Source of the DNA: Gallionella sp. UBA6045
Lineage (GTDB): Bacteria; Pseudomonadota; Gammaproteobacteria; Burkholderiales; Gallionellaceae
Length of the DNA stretch: 23,063 nucleotides
Assembly: GCA_002429165.1 (NCBI GenBank)
Contig: DIYV01000163.1
Coordinates: 7,963 to 31,025, forward strand
Reading direction: 5' to 3'
Below are positions 1-7,256 of the stretch, in pieces; positions within the stretch are counted from its first letter, which is position 1, and each line of letters begins with the position of its first letter. The notes beneath the pieces were generated by a model. That model did no database searches and was not told where the DNA came from. It worked only from the letters and a program-made list of their open reading frames with translations. Made by a program: the position numbers and the translations under genes.

Positions 1-56
1 ATCATTCCCTCAACCACCAGCATCATCGCCAGGCCAAGCAGCCAATAATCGAGCAC
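1..56 (-). CDS. DUF2065 (YjeT-like) small membrane protein, N-terminal part only
   Basis: Reading leftwards from a GTG at 54-56, one base after the hflC stop, gives V/M-L-D-Y-W-L-L-G-L-A-M-M-L-V-V-E-G-M before the window ends. This hydrophobic start with the late VEG motif matches the N-terminus of the DUF2065 family, small inner-membrane proteins of unknown function usually encoded directly after hflC. The position in the operon supports the call. Only about 18 residues are visible, so length and C-terminus are unknown. Confidence 0.6.
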   Translation of the reverse strand, partial: MLDYWLLGLAMMLVVEGM

Positions 57-57
57 A

Positions 58-936
58 CTATTTACCAGCCCTGCCCGGATTTTTCAGATACTTGAAGAAA
101 GCAGAACTTGGATCCACTACCATCACGTCGCTCTTGTTCTTGAAGCTCTGCTTGTAGGCTTCCAGACTGCGGTAAAACGCGTAGAACTCAGGATTTCGAC
201 CAAATGCAGTCCCGTACAAAGCAGAAGCCTTGGCATCACCCTCACCTTTGGTTTTCTGCGCTTCGCGATAAGCCTCGGCCAGAATCACCTGGCGCTGCTT
301 GTCAGCATCGGCCTTGATCTTTTCGCTTTCGGCAAAACCGGTTGCGCGCAATTCGTTGGCGACACGCTTGCGCTCGGCGTCCATGCGGCGATAAACCGAA
401 TCGCTGATCTCCGCCGGGAAATCAACACGCTTGAGACGCACATCCAGCACTTGCACACCGATTTTTCGCGCATCGGCATCAGTCTTTTCGCGCAACACGT
501 TCATGATCTGTTCGCGTTCGCCGGACACCACCTCATGGATGGTACGCTTGCCGAACTCCTCGCGCATACTGGAATTGACCGTCTGCATCAGGCGTGTAGC
601 AGCGCGCTGCTCATCTCCTCCAACACTGATGTAATACTGCTTAACATCAAAGATGCGCCACTTGACAAAGGAATCCACCATCACGTTTTTCTTTTCCGCC
701 GTGATGAAACGCTCGGGTTCCCCGGTATCCAGCGTGAGTATGCGCGAATCAAAGTAGCGCACGTTCTGCATCAGCGGTATCTTGAAATACAGACCCGGCT
801 TGGTTATGACCCTGACTATTTCACCCAACTGGAACACGATCGCATTCTGGCGCTGATCCACCACGAACATGCTCATGCTCAGCAGGATTAACGCAACGGC
901 CGCGGCTATCAGTACGTTACCGATCTTCTTGTTCAT
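58..936 (-). CDS. hflC: HflC, SPFH-domain modulator of FtsH protease
   Basis: 292 residues. One N-terminal membrane segment (about residues 7-25) is followed by an SPFH/band-7 domain (VDQRQNAIVFQLGE, then GLYFKIPLMQNV) and a charged helical region (about 170-235, rich in ERKRVANE and EAYREAQK). In the family, HflC pairs with HflK in a large periplasmic cage around the membrane protease FtsH and restrains its activity. The ATG overlaps the hflK stop by one base (TAATG), which implies translational coupling. Length and domain order are normal. Confidence 0.95.
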   Translation of the reverse strand: MNKKIGNVLIAAAVALILLSMSMFVVDQRQNAIVFQLGEIVRVITKPGLYFKIPLMQNVRYFDSRILTLDTGEPERFITAEKKNVMVDSFVKWRIFDVKQYYISVGGDEQRAATRLMQTVNSSMREEFGKRTIHEVVSGEREQIMNVLREKTDADARKIGVQVLDVRLKRVDFPAEISDSVYRRMDAERKRVANELRATGFAESEKIKADADKQRQVILAEAYREAQKTKGEGDAKASALYGTAFGRNPEFYAFYRSLEAYKQSFKNKSDVMVVDPSSAFFKYLKNPGRAGK

Positions 937-2120
937 TAGCGTGCCTCCCGGTCGCGGCTTAACAGCGAATCGCGCGCGCTCTGTGCTGCATTGTTGTCAT
1001 TTCCCTGCGATGTATCGGCTTTCGCAGCTGGCTGCACGTCTGCTGCCGCGCCAGCACGGCTGGTTGCAATCAATTTGTCCAGCGGCAAATACAACAAGCT
1101 GTTGCCGTTCTTTTGGTCGACCATCACCTTGCTGACATTGCCCATCACCTGCTGCATCATGTCCAGATACATGCGTTCTCGTGTAACGGCAGGGGCCTTG
1201 TCATATTGCACCAGTATCTGCTTGAAGCGGCTGACATCACCTTCGGCATTGGCAATCACACTTTGCTTGTAGCCTTGTGATTCCTGTATCAAACGTGCCG
1301 CCGCACCACTTGCACGGGGGATCACATCATTGGCATAAGCCTGGCCTTCGTTCTTTTGCCGCTCGCGATCCTGTCCGGCTTTCACCGCATCATCGAAGGC
1401 AGCCTGAACCTGTTCAGGCGGTTGCGCGTTCTGCATGGTCAGTTTGCTGATCAGAATCCCCGATTTGTAACGATCCAGAATCTCCTGGATCAATTTTGTC
1501 GCCGAGGCGGCCACTTGCTCGCGGCCCTCATACAGTACAAAGTCCATCTTGCTCTTGCCAACCACTTCGCGAATCGCGGTTTCGGCAGCCTGGCGCACGT
1601 TCTCGTCAGGATTGCGGTTGTTGAACAGATAATCGGCCGGATCTTTCAGAAAGTACTGCACCGCAAACTGAATGTCGATGATATTTTCATCATCGGTCAG
1701 CATCAGAGATTCCTTCAGCATTTTGTTCTTGACGTTGTCGCGATAACCCACTTCCACGGTGCGAACCTGGCTCAAATTGACGATTTCCACGGTTTCGATC
1801 GGGAATGGCAAATGCCAACGCGGACCCGGCATGGTCGTTTCGGACAACTTGCCAAAACGCAGTACCACGCCGCGCTGGCTCGCATCGACGATATAAAATC
1901 CGCTGCCTAACCAAATCAACACAATGATCCCGACGATCAAGCCGACCCCGCCGGCAAAACCATGCGGCGGCTCACCGCTGCCGGGTTTGTTTGTCCCGCC
2001 CTTGCCCCCCATCAGGGAAGATACTTTTGCATTGAGCTTGCGCAACAACTCTTCCAGATCAGGCGGGCCACCTTTGTTCTTATTACCCCATTGCGGATCA
2101 TTCAATCCCATATTCGTCAC
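936..2120 (-). CDS. hflK: HflK, SPFH-domain modulator of FtsH protease
   Basis: 394 residues if started at the GTG at 2118-2120, which overlaps the hflX stop by four bases (GTGA); an in-frame ATG lies three codons later (2109-2111), so either could be used. The Gly/Pro-rich cytoplasmic N-terminus contains the usual PPDLEELLRKL motif. It is followed by one membrane helix (about 57-77), the SPFH domain (SQRGVVLRFGK onward) and a C-terminal tail typical of HflK. It partners HflC in the FtsH-regulating complex. Nothing in the protein looks abnormal. Confidence 0.95.
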   Translation of the reverse strand: MTNMGLNDPQWGNKNKGGPPDLEELLRKLNAKVSSLMGGKGGTNKPGSGEPPHGFAGGVGLIVGIIVLIWLGSGFYIVDASQRGVVLRFGKLSETTMPGPRWHLPFPIETVEIVNLSQVRTVEVGYRDNVKNKMLKESLMLTDDENIIDIQFAVQYFLKDPADYLFNNRNPDENVRQAAETAIREVVGKSKMDFVLYEGREQVAASATKLIQEILDRYKSGILISKLTMQNAQPPEQVQAAFDDAVKAGQDRERQKNEGQAYANDVIPRASGAAARLIQESQGYKQSVIANAEGDVSRFKQILVQYDKAPAVTRERMYLDMMQQVMGNVSKVMVDQKNGNSLLYLPLDKLIATSRAGAAADVQPAAKADTSQGNDNNAAQSARDSLLSRDREAR

Positions 2121-3337
2121 TCACTCGCTTGGTTAGTTTTATTCTCAGCTAATTCGGAAGCTTGGCGCATGGTCTTGGCTTCCATCAAGGCCAGCCGCAA
2201 TCCATCCAGACCCGCACCGCTTTTGGCACTCAGGAAAACACGTGTAATTCTACCATAATCGTCGCGCTGCACGCTGGGCGGCACATCCTGCAGGTCGATC
2301 TTGTTGAATACCAGAACCTGCGGGATGTCCGCCGCGCCGATCTCGGCCAATACCTTGTTCACTTCGGCGATCTGATCGTCGCGGATGGCATTATTGGCAT
2401 CCACCACATGAAGCAATAAATCGGCCTGTATCGTTTCTTCCAGCGTGCTGCGAAACGCGGCAACCAGGGAATGTGGCAGATGGCGAATGAAACCCACCGT
2501 GTCCGACACCACGATCTCTCCCCGCAAGGGGGACGCCGGTGGGTACCCGATGCCTGCAGCATCACCCTCCCGCAGGCCCTCCTCCGCGATGAACATACGG
2601 CGCGAGGTGGTATCCAGCGTGGCAAACAATTGATCGGCCACATACACGTTGGCGCGGGTAAGCCTGTTAAACAGCGTGGATTTGCCGGCATTGGTATAGC
2701 CGACGATGGATACCGACAGCACATCGTGGCGATTGCGCGCGCGGCGCTGGACTACACGCTGATGCTTGAGTTTCTCCAGGCGCTCTTTCAACAAATGGAC
2801 ACGTTTATCCAGCTTGCGCCTATCCAGTTCCAGCTTGGTTTCACCCGGGCCGCGTGCACCCACCGCGAATTTTTGCTGCCCCATATCCTGATTCATACCG
2901 ACCAGACGTGCAGCGAGATATTTGAGTTGCGCCAGTTCCACCTGTACTTTGCCTTCATGGCTTTGCGCACGCTGCGCGAAGATATCCAGAATCAGCATGG
3001 TCCGGTCGATGACGCGCGTGTTCAGTTTGGCGGTCAGGTTGCGCATCTGCGCGGGAGAAAGGTCATGATTGAAAATGACCAGCGGTGCTTCCAATCGTTC
3101 TACCAGCTCGGCGATTTCCTGCACCTTGCCGCTGCCCGCAAACAACGCCGCATCAGGTCGTTGCCGCCTGGCTTCGACGATAGCCAAGGTGCGCACACCG
3201 GCGGTTTCAGCCAGCAAACGCAACTCCTGCAGGCTTTCGCTGTGGTCGCTATCGCCGAAATCAATACTGACTAATATTGCACCCTCTAACGGGTGCCCGG
3301 ACAAATGATTTTTGTCGCCGGAAGTCTGTCGCTGCAT
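2117..3337 (-). CDS. hflX: HflX, ribosome-associated GTPase (with an inserted loop in the G domain)
   Basis: 406 residues. The N-terminal HflX domain carries the family motif GARGPGETKLE (160-170), followed by a helical linker. The G domain has G1 GYTNAGKST (213-221), G3 DTVG (279-282), G4 NKID (345-348) and SAK (370-372). In the family HflX splits stalled or stress-inactivated ribosomes. The ATG overlaps the hfq stop (TAATG) and its own stop overlaps the hflK start, so the gene sits in a coupled operon. About 19 extra residues (254-272) lie between the switch regions, where relatives pass almost directly from the RR(M/L) strand to EIVVSDTVGF; see the findings. Confidence 0.95.
   Translation of the reverse strand: MQRQTSGDKNHLSGHPLEGAILVSIDFGDSDHSESLQELRLLAETAGVRTLAIVEARRQRPDAALFAGSGKVQEIAELVERLEAPLVIFNHDLSPAQMRNLTAKLNTRVIDRTMLILDIFAQRAQSHEGKVQVELAQLKYLAARLVGMNQDMGQQKFAVGARGPGETKLELDRRKLDKRVHLLKERLEKLKHQRVVQRRARNRHDVLSVSIVGYTNAGKSTLFNRLTRANVYVADQLFATLDTTSRRMFIAEEGLREGDAAGIGYPPASPLRGEIVVSDTVGFIRHLPHSLVAAFRSTLEETIQADLLLHVVDANNAIRDDQIAEVNKVLAEIGAADIPQVLVFNKIDLQDVPPSVQRDDYGRITRVFLSAKSGAGLDGLRLALMEAKTMRQASELAENKTNQASE
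2519..2533. repeat. GC-rich palindrome inside hflX (possible inserted repeat)
   Basis: A small inverted repeat, TCCCC-GCAAG-GGGGA on plus, lies at the end of the extra HflX segment (2522-2578). Palindromes with a CCCC(C)TTGCGGGG core resemble dispersed repeats of many proteobacterial genomes, and the encoded peptide ASPLRGE resembles translations of such repeats. That origin is an inference from appearance only; no second copy is visible in this window. Confidence 0.35.
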
Positions 3338-3570
3338 TACTCAGCGTCTTCGTGGGCAATACTGACCGCGCGCGCAGGAACAATAGTCGAAATTGCGTGT
3401 TTATAGACCATCTGGGTGATCGTGTTCTTCAACAGCACCACGTATTGATCAAACGACTCGATCTGGCCTTGCAGCTTGATGCCGTTCACCAGATAAATCG
3501 CAACCTGAACATGCTCTTTGCGCAGCATATTGAGAAACGGGTCTTGCAGTTGCTGTCCTTTTTCACTCAT
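3337..3570 (-). CDS. hfq: Hfq, RNA chaperone
   Basis: 77 residues from the ATG at 3568-3570. The longer open frame to 3624 adds residues without family character, so I reject it. The Sm1 region ([19 protein letters not shown], then [19 protein letters not shown]) and Sm2 motif (YKHAIST) are intact. The proximal-face residues Q8 and F42-like/K56 region are as expected and the acidic tail is short. Hfq forms a hexamer that pairs small RNAs with mRNAs. It is the first gene of the hfq-hflX-hflK-hflC set and its TAA overlaps the hflX ATG. Confidence 0.97.
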   Translation of the reverse strand: MSEKGQQLQDPFLNMLRKEHVQVAIYLVNGIKLQGQIESFDQYVVLLKNTITQMVYKHAISTIVPARAVSIAHEDAE

Positions 3571-3874
3571 GTTTTTGCTCTTATGGTTAGGAACGGGATA
3601 GCACTTTACTGGATTCCGGAGCACCTGTGAACCTGTTTACCGGGAAATCAAAGTGATGACAGCAAATTATTCTAAATCGGGACCTGATATAAAACACGAC
3701 ATAACCGAGACATCGCCGCTTTGCGTGGCAAAATTTGCTGTTTTATATTTCCAATAGCTATTTGAATGTAACAAATAAGTATTTCACAGCTATATAAATA
3801 GTCTCTAGACTGCGCTTCAACAGGTTGGGATGAATCATTGATATCGACCTGATTTTCGTATTTGGAAAGGAAGA
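3571..3874. other. Intergenic region between divergent hfq and DUF934 genes
   Basis: About 300 bases without a supported gene. It must carry the promoters for hfq (minus) and the DUF934 gene (plus), but no promoter is strong enough to mark. A perfect 10-base inverted repeat is present (ACAGCAAATT at 3659-3668 and AATTTGCTGT at 3732-3741, 63 bases apart). A 33-codon open frame from ATG 3656 has no ribosome site or family character and is not called. Confidence 0.5.
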
Positions 3875-4387
3875 ATGTATATGTTTATGCTGATCAAGAA
3901 CGGCCACATCGTATCTGATGCATGGAAGACTCTGACTCTGAATAAGGGCGATACCCCGCAAAACGTGAGGTTGCCGGTAGGCCCGGTGCTGGTACCGCTC
4001 TCGGTATGGCAGGCGCGTCGTGCCGAACTGATATACCGGGAATATGAACACGGCTGGCCGCTCGGTGTCTGGCTGGCCGCCGAACAAGGCCCAGAGGGGA
4101 TTGAGCACGACATCGATGACTTCACTGTAATCGGTATCGAGTTTGACAAATTTACCGACGGCAAAAGCTATCAGACTGCCCGCGTGCTGCGCGAGCATTT
4201 CGGCTACAAGGGTGAGTTGCGCGCGATCGGCGATGTGCCGCGCGAAAGATTGTCCTACCAGCATCAGGTTGGGCTTGATGCATTCGCCGTACGTACCAAT
4301 CAGAAATCCAAAGCTGTCCTGTCCGGAATATTTGACTTCAGTACTGCCAGGCAGGCGGGCCCGCAACTCGTAGTGGCGGCTGGCTGA
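3875..4387 (+). CDS. DUF934 family protein (putative sulfite-reduction accessory protein)
   Basis: 170 residues if started at 3875; an ATG two codons later (3881) is about 9 bases from the AAGGA at 3867-3871 and may be the true start. The family signature is clear in the second half: DGKSYQTARVLREHFGYKG, then ELRAIGDVPRERL and GLDAFAV. DUF934 genes usually lie next to sulfite reductase (cysI) and are thought to assist assimilatory sulfite reduction, although the biochemical role is not established. Here no cysI is adjacent; the neighbours are a rhodanese and a sulfate-exporter-like gene on the other strand. Residues 19-52 match the usual weakly conserved N-terminal part. Confidence 0.85.
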   Translation: MYMFMLIKNGHIVSDAWKTLTLNKGDTPQNVRLPVGPVLVPLSVWQARRAELIYREYEHGWPLGVWLAAEQGPEGIEHDIDDFTVIGIEFDKFTDGKSYQTARVLREHFGYKGELRAIGDVPRERLSYQHQVGLDAFAVRTNQKSKAVLSGIFDFSTARQAGPQLVVAAG

Positions 4388-4424
4388 CCCGACTCAGTTC
4401 ACCACGGATTAAATCACTCCGGGC

Positions 4425-4826
4425 TCAAATCACAACCGGGCCGTGATAATCATCATCGTCTTTGGCCAGCATGGCGCCGGAAGATATATTCGCCATTTGC
4501 CGTTCGTGATCTGATTGGACTTGCAGCAGAGTTACGACGCAGTCGCCAAGACTGTCGTATTGGTCATGGCCGGTGCCGTATTGCTCCGTCTCGGAATAGA
4601 AGAACTGGCAACGGAAACGCTTGGCAGCCACTTTGCACACCACGAATTGCGCACCGCGCTCGGTTCAATAAATCGTGGGGCATAAAGTCAGCTAATCGGA
4701 AAGTTCGTCAAGCTGCAGTTCGCTGTCCGCCAATTGCATGGGCACCAGCTTGCCGTAACGCTCGTACAATATGCCGGAAACAAGTTTGTGTTCGGCATCG
4801 GTAAAGTCAGGGATAGTTTGGGTCAT
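4425..4826 (-). pseudogene. Conserved-looking hypothetical gene interrupted by two in-frame stop codons
   Basis: The ATG at 4824-4826 opens a 44-residue frame (MTQTIPDFTDAEHKLV..., ...ADSELQLDELSD) that ends at TAG 4692-4694. The same frame continues without a shift as LTLCPTIY, meets TGA 4665-4667, then runs open as TERGAQFVVCKVAAKRFRCQ, ...QYGTGHDQYD, ...CVVTLLQVQSDHERQ to TGA 4425-4427. The parts read as one protein of about 133 residues, and the internal TGA sits where a Trp (TGG) would be natural (CPTIY-W-TERG). I do not recognise a named family or function. Alternatives are two separate small genes, readthrough, or sequencing error. It lies downstream of the rhodanese gene on the same strand. 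Confidence 0.6.
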
Positions 4827-4856
4827 TTGCTGTTTCGAAGATATGGAATATAGTAA

Positions 4857-4894
4857 AGAAAGCCCCTGAAACTCCGGGTTTTGAGAAGCTTTCT
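4857..4894 (-). terminator. Possible terminator after the rhodanese gene
   Basis: A 7-base inverted repeat (AGAAAGC at 4857-4863, GCTTTCT at 4888-4894) encloses a partly self-complementary interior. On minus it overlaps the last bases of the rhodanese gene and is followed by TTTACTATA. The T tract is weak, so factor-independent termination is uncertain. Confidence 0.35.
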
Positions 4895-5291
4895 ACGTTT
4901 GCGCCCAGGGCAAGCCTTCAAACCGCCAGCCGTTGTGGGAATTGCGGTGATGCCCTTCATCCAGATCACCCTCGAATCCGTGCAACACGTTGTACACTTC
5001 TGTCAGCCCGGCTTTTTCCAGGGCCAATCCGGCATCGATCGAGCGGCGGCCGGAACGGCAGATCAGCACGACTGGACGATTCGCGCTGGCGGCCTTTTTC
5101 ACGTGCGCGACAAAATGGGGGTTGATGTCCCATTCCGGTCCGTCGACCCAGGGAATCAGGATGGATCCCTTGGGATGGCCGACAAACATGTGTTCCATCT
5201 CGCTGCGCACATCAATGAATACTGCTTCAGGATTAACCTGCAAGAAATCAAAAGCCTGTTTTGGTGTCATGTGTTGCATGGCGATGCTCAC
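4893..5291 (-). CDS. Single-domain rhodanese-like protein
   Basis: 132 residues from the GTG at 5289-5291. ATGs at 5277-5279 and 5268-5270 (M5, M8) are equally plausible starts because no clear ribosome site decides. The rhodanese fold is evident: VFIDVRS (24-30), the GHPKGSILIP strand-loop, and the active loop CRSGRRS with catalytic Cys78. The family transfers sulfane sulfur, or acts as a sulfur carrier, through a persulfide on this Cys. No signal peptide is seen, so it is probably cytoplasmic. It lies downstream of a sulfate-exporter-like gene and a four-Cys small protein, consistent with sulfur metabolism, but its physiological donor and acceptor cannot be read from sequence. Confidence 0.9.
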   Translation of the reverse strand: MSIAMQHMTPKQAFDFLQVNPEAVFIDVRSEMEHMFVGHPKGSILIPWVDGPEWDINPHFVAHVKKAASANRPVVLICRSGRRSIDAGLALEKAGLTEVYNVLHGFEGDLDEGHHRNSHNGWRFEGLPWAQT

Positions 5292-5415
5292 GGTTGGCAG
5301 TCTGTTTTTATTATAAGCGTTTTCCGTTCTGGATTGTCAGTGTAACTTAGAGTTAAGGGTGCGGCAGTCCATCAAATTATTCATATGATGCCTGCTCGCA
5401 AATGAAGTTTGATTG

Positions 5416-5625
5416 TCAATTCCGGCGGATTGCCGTTAATGGCAGTGATTTGAATGCGTGACAGGCAAGAATCGGAGTCAGGAAGATATCCCTGGATTTG
5501 CAATAAGCGGTATCCGCGCGAACCGACCCGTATGCCGAACTGACGATGTTCAGGCCAGGTATGATGGTTTCGAGTTCCTTGGGGTCAGTTACGAAGTGCT
5601 CGCACTGCCGACAACTTTTGTTCAT
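5416..5625 (-). CDS. Small four-cysteine protein, function unknown
   Basis: 69 residues. The start ATG 5623-5625 is preceded by GGAG about 7 bases upstream. The cysteine pattern is C5-x2-C8 near the N-terminus, then C42 (TAYCKSRD) and C55 (LACHAF), suitable for a zinc or iron-sulfur site. The conserved-looking core is LETIIPGLNIVSSAYGSVRADTAYC without the usual low-complexity signs of a spurious frame. I do not recognise a named family. It lies 48 bases after the YeiH-like gene and before the rhodanese gene on the same strand, so the three probably form one transcription unit. Confidence 0.65.
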   Translation of the reverse strand: MNKSCRQCEHFVTDPKELETIIPGLNIVSSAYGSVRADTAYCKSRDIFLTPILACHAFKSLPLTAIRRN

Positions 5626-5636
5626 GGCGTGCTCCA

Positions 5637-5665
5637 GGCGCAGGGCGGCATTATCGCCCTGCGCC
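5637..5665 (-). repeat. Strong intercistronic hairpin between the yeiH-like gene and the four-Cys gene
   Basis: A perfect 11-base stem (GGCGCAGGGCG / CGCCCTGCGCC) with a 7-base loop lies entirely in the 48-base gap after the transporter stop and just before the GGAG of the small gene. No T tract follows on either strand, so mRNA stabilisation, processing or attenuation is more likely than termination. Confidence 0.7.
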
Positions 5666-5673
5666 GATGATGG

Positions 5674-7065
5674 CTACAGGCTCGACCAGTGTTCTGCAAA
5701 AACAACGGCGGAAAGGTAGTAACCTAGCACCACGTTCACGGCAACCCCGATAGTGAACGCGGTAAAAGTCTTCCAACCGACCGCCTTAAGTTCACGAAAA
5801 CGGGTCGTTAGTCCGATACTCAGGAAGCAAAACAGAAAAGCCCAGGTGCGCAGAGATACCAGCGGCATGATCAGCGCCGGCTTGACCACCTTGTTGAACT
5901 CGTCGGTTGTGTAGCCGCTCGTGAACCATGTCATCAGCATGGATGCCACAAAGAAGCCAATCACGAACTTGGGAAAACGCCACCAGATTTCCCGTGCATT
6001 CGGCTTTACTCCCGTTTCCTTTTTCTCCCATACCATGGTTGCGATCAGCGCCCAGACGATGGACCAGATACCGATCCACAGGTCTCGCCCGATAACCTTC
6101 ATCAGGGTAAACGCCTTGATGGCCGTATCCTCATGGCCGGCCATTTTTCCGTAGGCGCTGGCAGCGGCAAATCCGGCAGCGTCGGCAAACTCCGAGGTGC
6201 CTATCCATGCACCTGCCACCCCGGCGGAAAGTCCCAGTGCCTGGGATATAAACGGCAGAACCAGGATCATCACCAGCGCCCAGCCCACCACCAGCGTGAC
6301 AGAGGTATAGAGGTCGTCCTTTTTCGCCCCAACCGATGCGGCAATTGCCATCGAGGCAGAAACGCCGCAAACCGCCCCCCCCACCCCGATCACGGCAGCG
6401 AGACGTTTATCCAGCCCGAACAATCTCGTTGCGGAAAAGTAAATAACCGTGCAAGTCACCAGCGAAATGAAGGTGGCCTGCATGATGGCGATCGGTCCGG
6501 CGGTAAGAACCAGTGTGATCGGAAAAGTCGCGCCCAGCAGGACGATACCAAGCTTGACGAAATACTCCACCCTGAATCCGCTATCCATCCATTTGGGCAG
6601 GCTGACCGTGTTGGAGATAATCAGACCCACTACCAGTGCGACAAGCGGTGCTTCAAGATTGAATTTGGCAGCGTTTACCCATCCTGCGACGGAGAATATT
6701 GCCATGGAAAGCACATAGAGGAAAATGAAAGCAGGCACGAACTCACCAAGCTTGATACCCATGATGCGGCAACTCACACCGAAAAGAACCATCCAGAAAA
6801 CGAATTGCAGTGCATACATGCCGATATGTGATGCGAAATGGCCTGTCAGCTGGTCCAGCGACGACCATTTCAATCCCCCTGGATTGACTGCCAGCGCGGA
6901 TAGAAAATTACTTCCGTTGTTGTAGAGAATGACTGCCAGCACCATAAGGCCGATGCCGAACCAGATCGCCCACCAGTCTTCTTTCAGATACAGCTCCTTC
7001 CAGCCCATGCTGCGGACTTTCTGGGGTTCACCACTTTCGTTCCAAGCATCTTGAGTCTTTCCCAT
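5674..7065 (-). CDS. YeiH/UPF0324-type putative sulfate exporter
   Basis: 463 residues from the ATG at 7063-7065. A GTG one codon earlier (7066-7068) is possible, but the GGAGGG around 7073-7078 is better spaced for the ATG. A hydrophilic N-terminus (about 40 residues) precedes roughly ten or more membrane helices. Typical family segments include GLIISNTVSLPKWM, FVKLGIVLLGATFPI, IGVGGAVCGVSASMAIAA and LKAVGWKTFTAF. Family members are annotated as putative sulfate exporters and the substrate is rarely proven. This is the longer form of the family (about 460 instead of about 340 residues). The four-Cys and rhodanese genes follow, suggesting removal of sulfate or related anions during sulfur metabolism. 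Confidence 0.85.
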   Translation of the reverse strand: MGKTQDAWNESGEPQKVRSMGWKELYLKEDWWAIWFGIGLMVLAVILYNNGSNFLSALAVNPGGLKWSSLDQLTGHFASHIGMYALQFVFWMVLFGVSCRIMGIKLGEFVPAFIFLYVLSMAIFSVAGWVNAAKFNLEAPLVALVVGLIISNTVSLPKWMDSGFRVEYFVKLGIVLLGATFPITLVLTAGPIAIMQATFISLVTCTVIYFSATRLFGLDKRLAAVIGVGGAVCGVSASMAIAASVGAKKDDLYTSVTLVVGWALVMILVLPFISQALGLSAGVAGAWIGTSEFADAAGFAAASAYGKMAGHEDTAIKAFTLMKVIGRDLWIGIWSIVWALIATMVWEKKETGVKPNAREIWWRFPKFVIGFFVASMLMTWFTSGYTTDEFNKVVKPALIMPLVSLRTWAFLFCFLSIGLTTRFRELKAVGWKTFTAFTIGVAVNVVLGYYLSAVVFAEHWSSL

Positions 7066-7072
7066 CACGAAA

Positions 7073-7080
7073 CCCTCCCT
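7073..7080 (-). promoter_or_regulatory. Ribosome binding site deciding the YeiH-like start
   Basis: AGGGAGGG on minus lies 7 bases before ATG 7063-7065 but only 4 before the GTG at 7066-7068, favouring the ATG. Confidence 0.7.
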
Positions 7081-7136
7081 GGTTGATTACGTTGTTTTAA
7101 TGGTTGCTGACTTGCTTTTTACAAATAGAACTTTGT

Positions 7137-7161
7137 GCTATACCAGCTTATGCTTTATAAG
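7137..7161 (-). promoter_or_regulatory. Candidate LysR-type operator and extended -10 for the YeiH-like gene
   Basis: CTTATGCTTTATAAG (7147-7161) is a perfect 5-base inverted repeat with a 5-base centre and fits the T-N11-A form of LysR-family sites. Directly downstream on minus, TGGTATAGC gives an extended -10 (TG-G-TATAGC, 7137-7145), about 70 bases before the gene. In enterobacteria yeiH adjoins the LysR gene yeiE; no LysR gene is in this window, so the regulator is unknown. Confidence 0.4.
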
Positions 7162-7256
7162 TTTGATCCTTTATATCGCCAACTCCTCCTTTTCAGATTA
7201 TCTTAATGTTGTTGAAAATATCCTATATTAACCATGAAATACCAAGCTCGTGCTGA

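Noticed and set aside
2471..3274. Long plus-strand frame of 267 codons over hflX
   Set aside because: It is antisense to an intact, well-conserved hflX and has no family character; high GC third positions of hflX keep the opposite frame open.
3656..3757. 33-codon plus frame between hfq and the DUF934 gene
   Set aside because: No ribosome site, no family resemblance, and no downstream partner.
4425..4826. Reassignment of TGA to Trp or general stop readthrough as the organism's code
   Set aside because: Many intact genes here end in TGA or TAG (for example hflC, the rhodanese, the DsrC-like gene) and use TGG for Trp, so a changed code is not supported.
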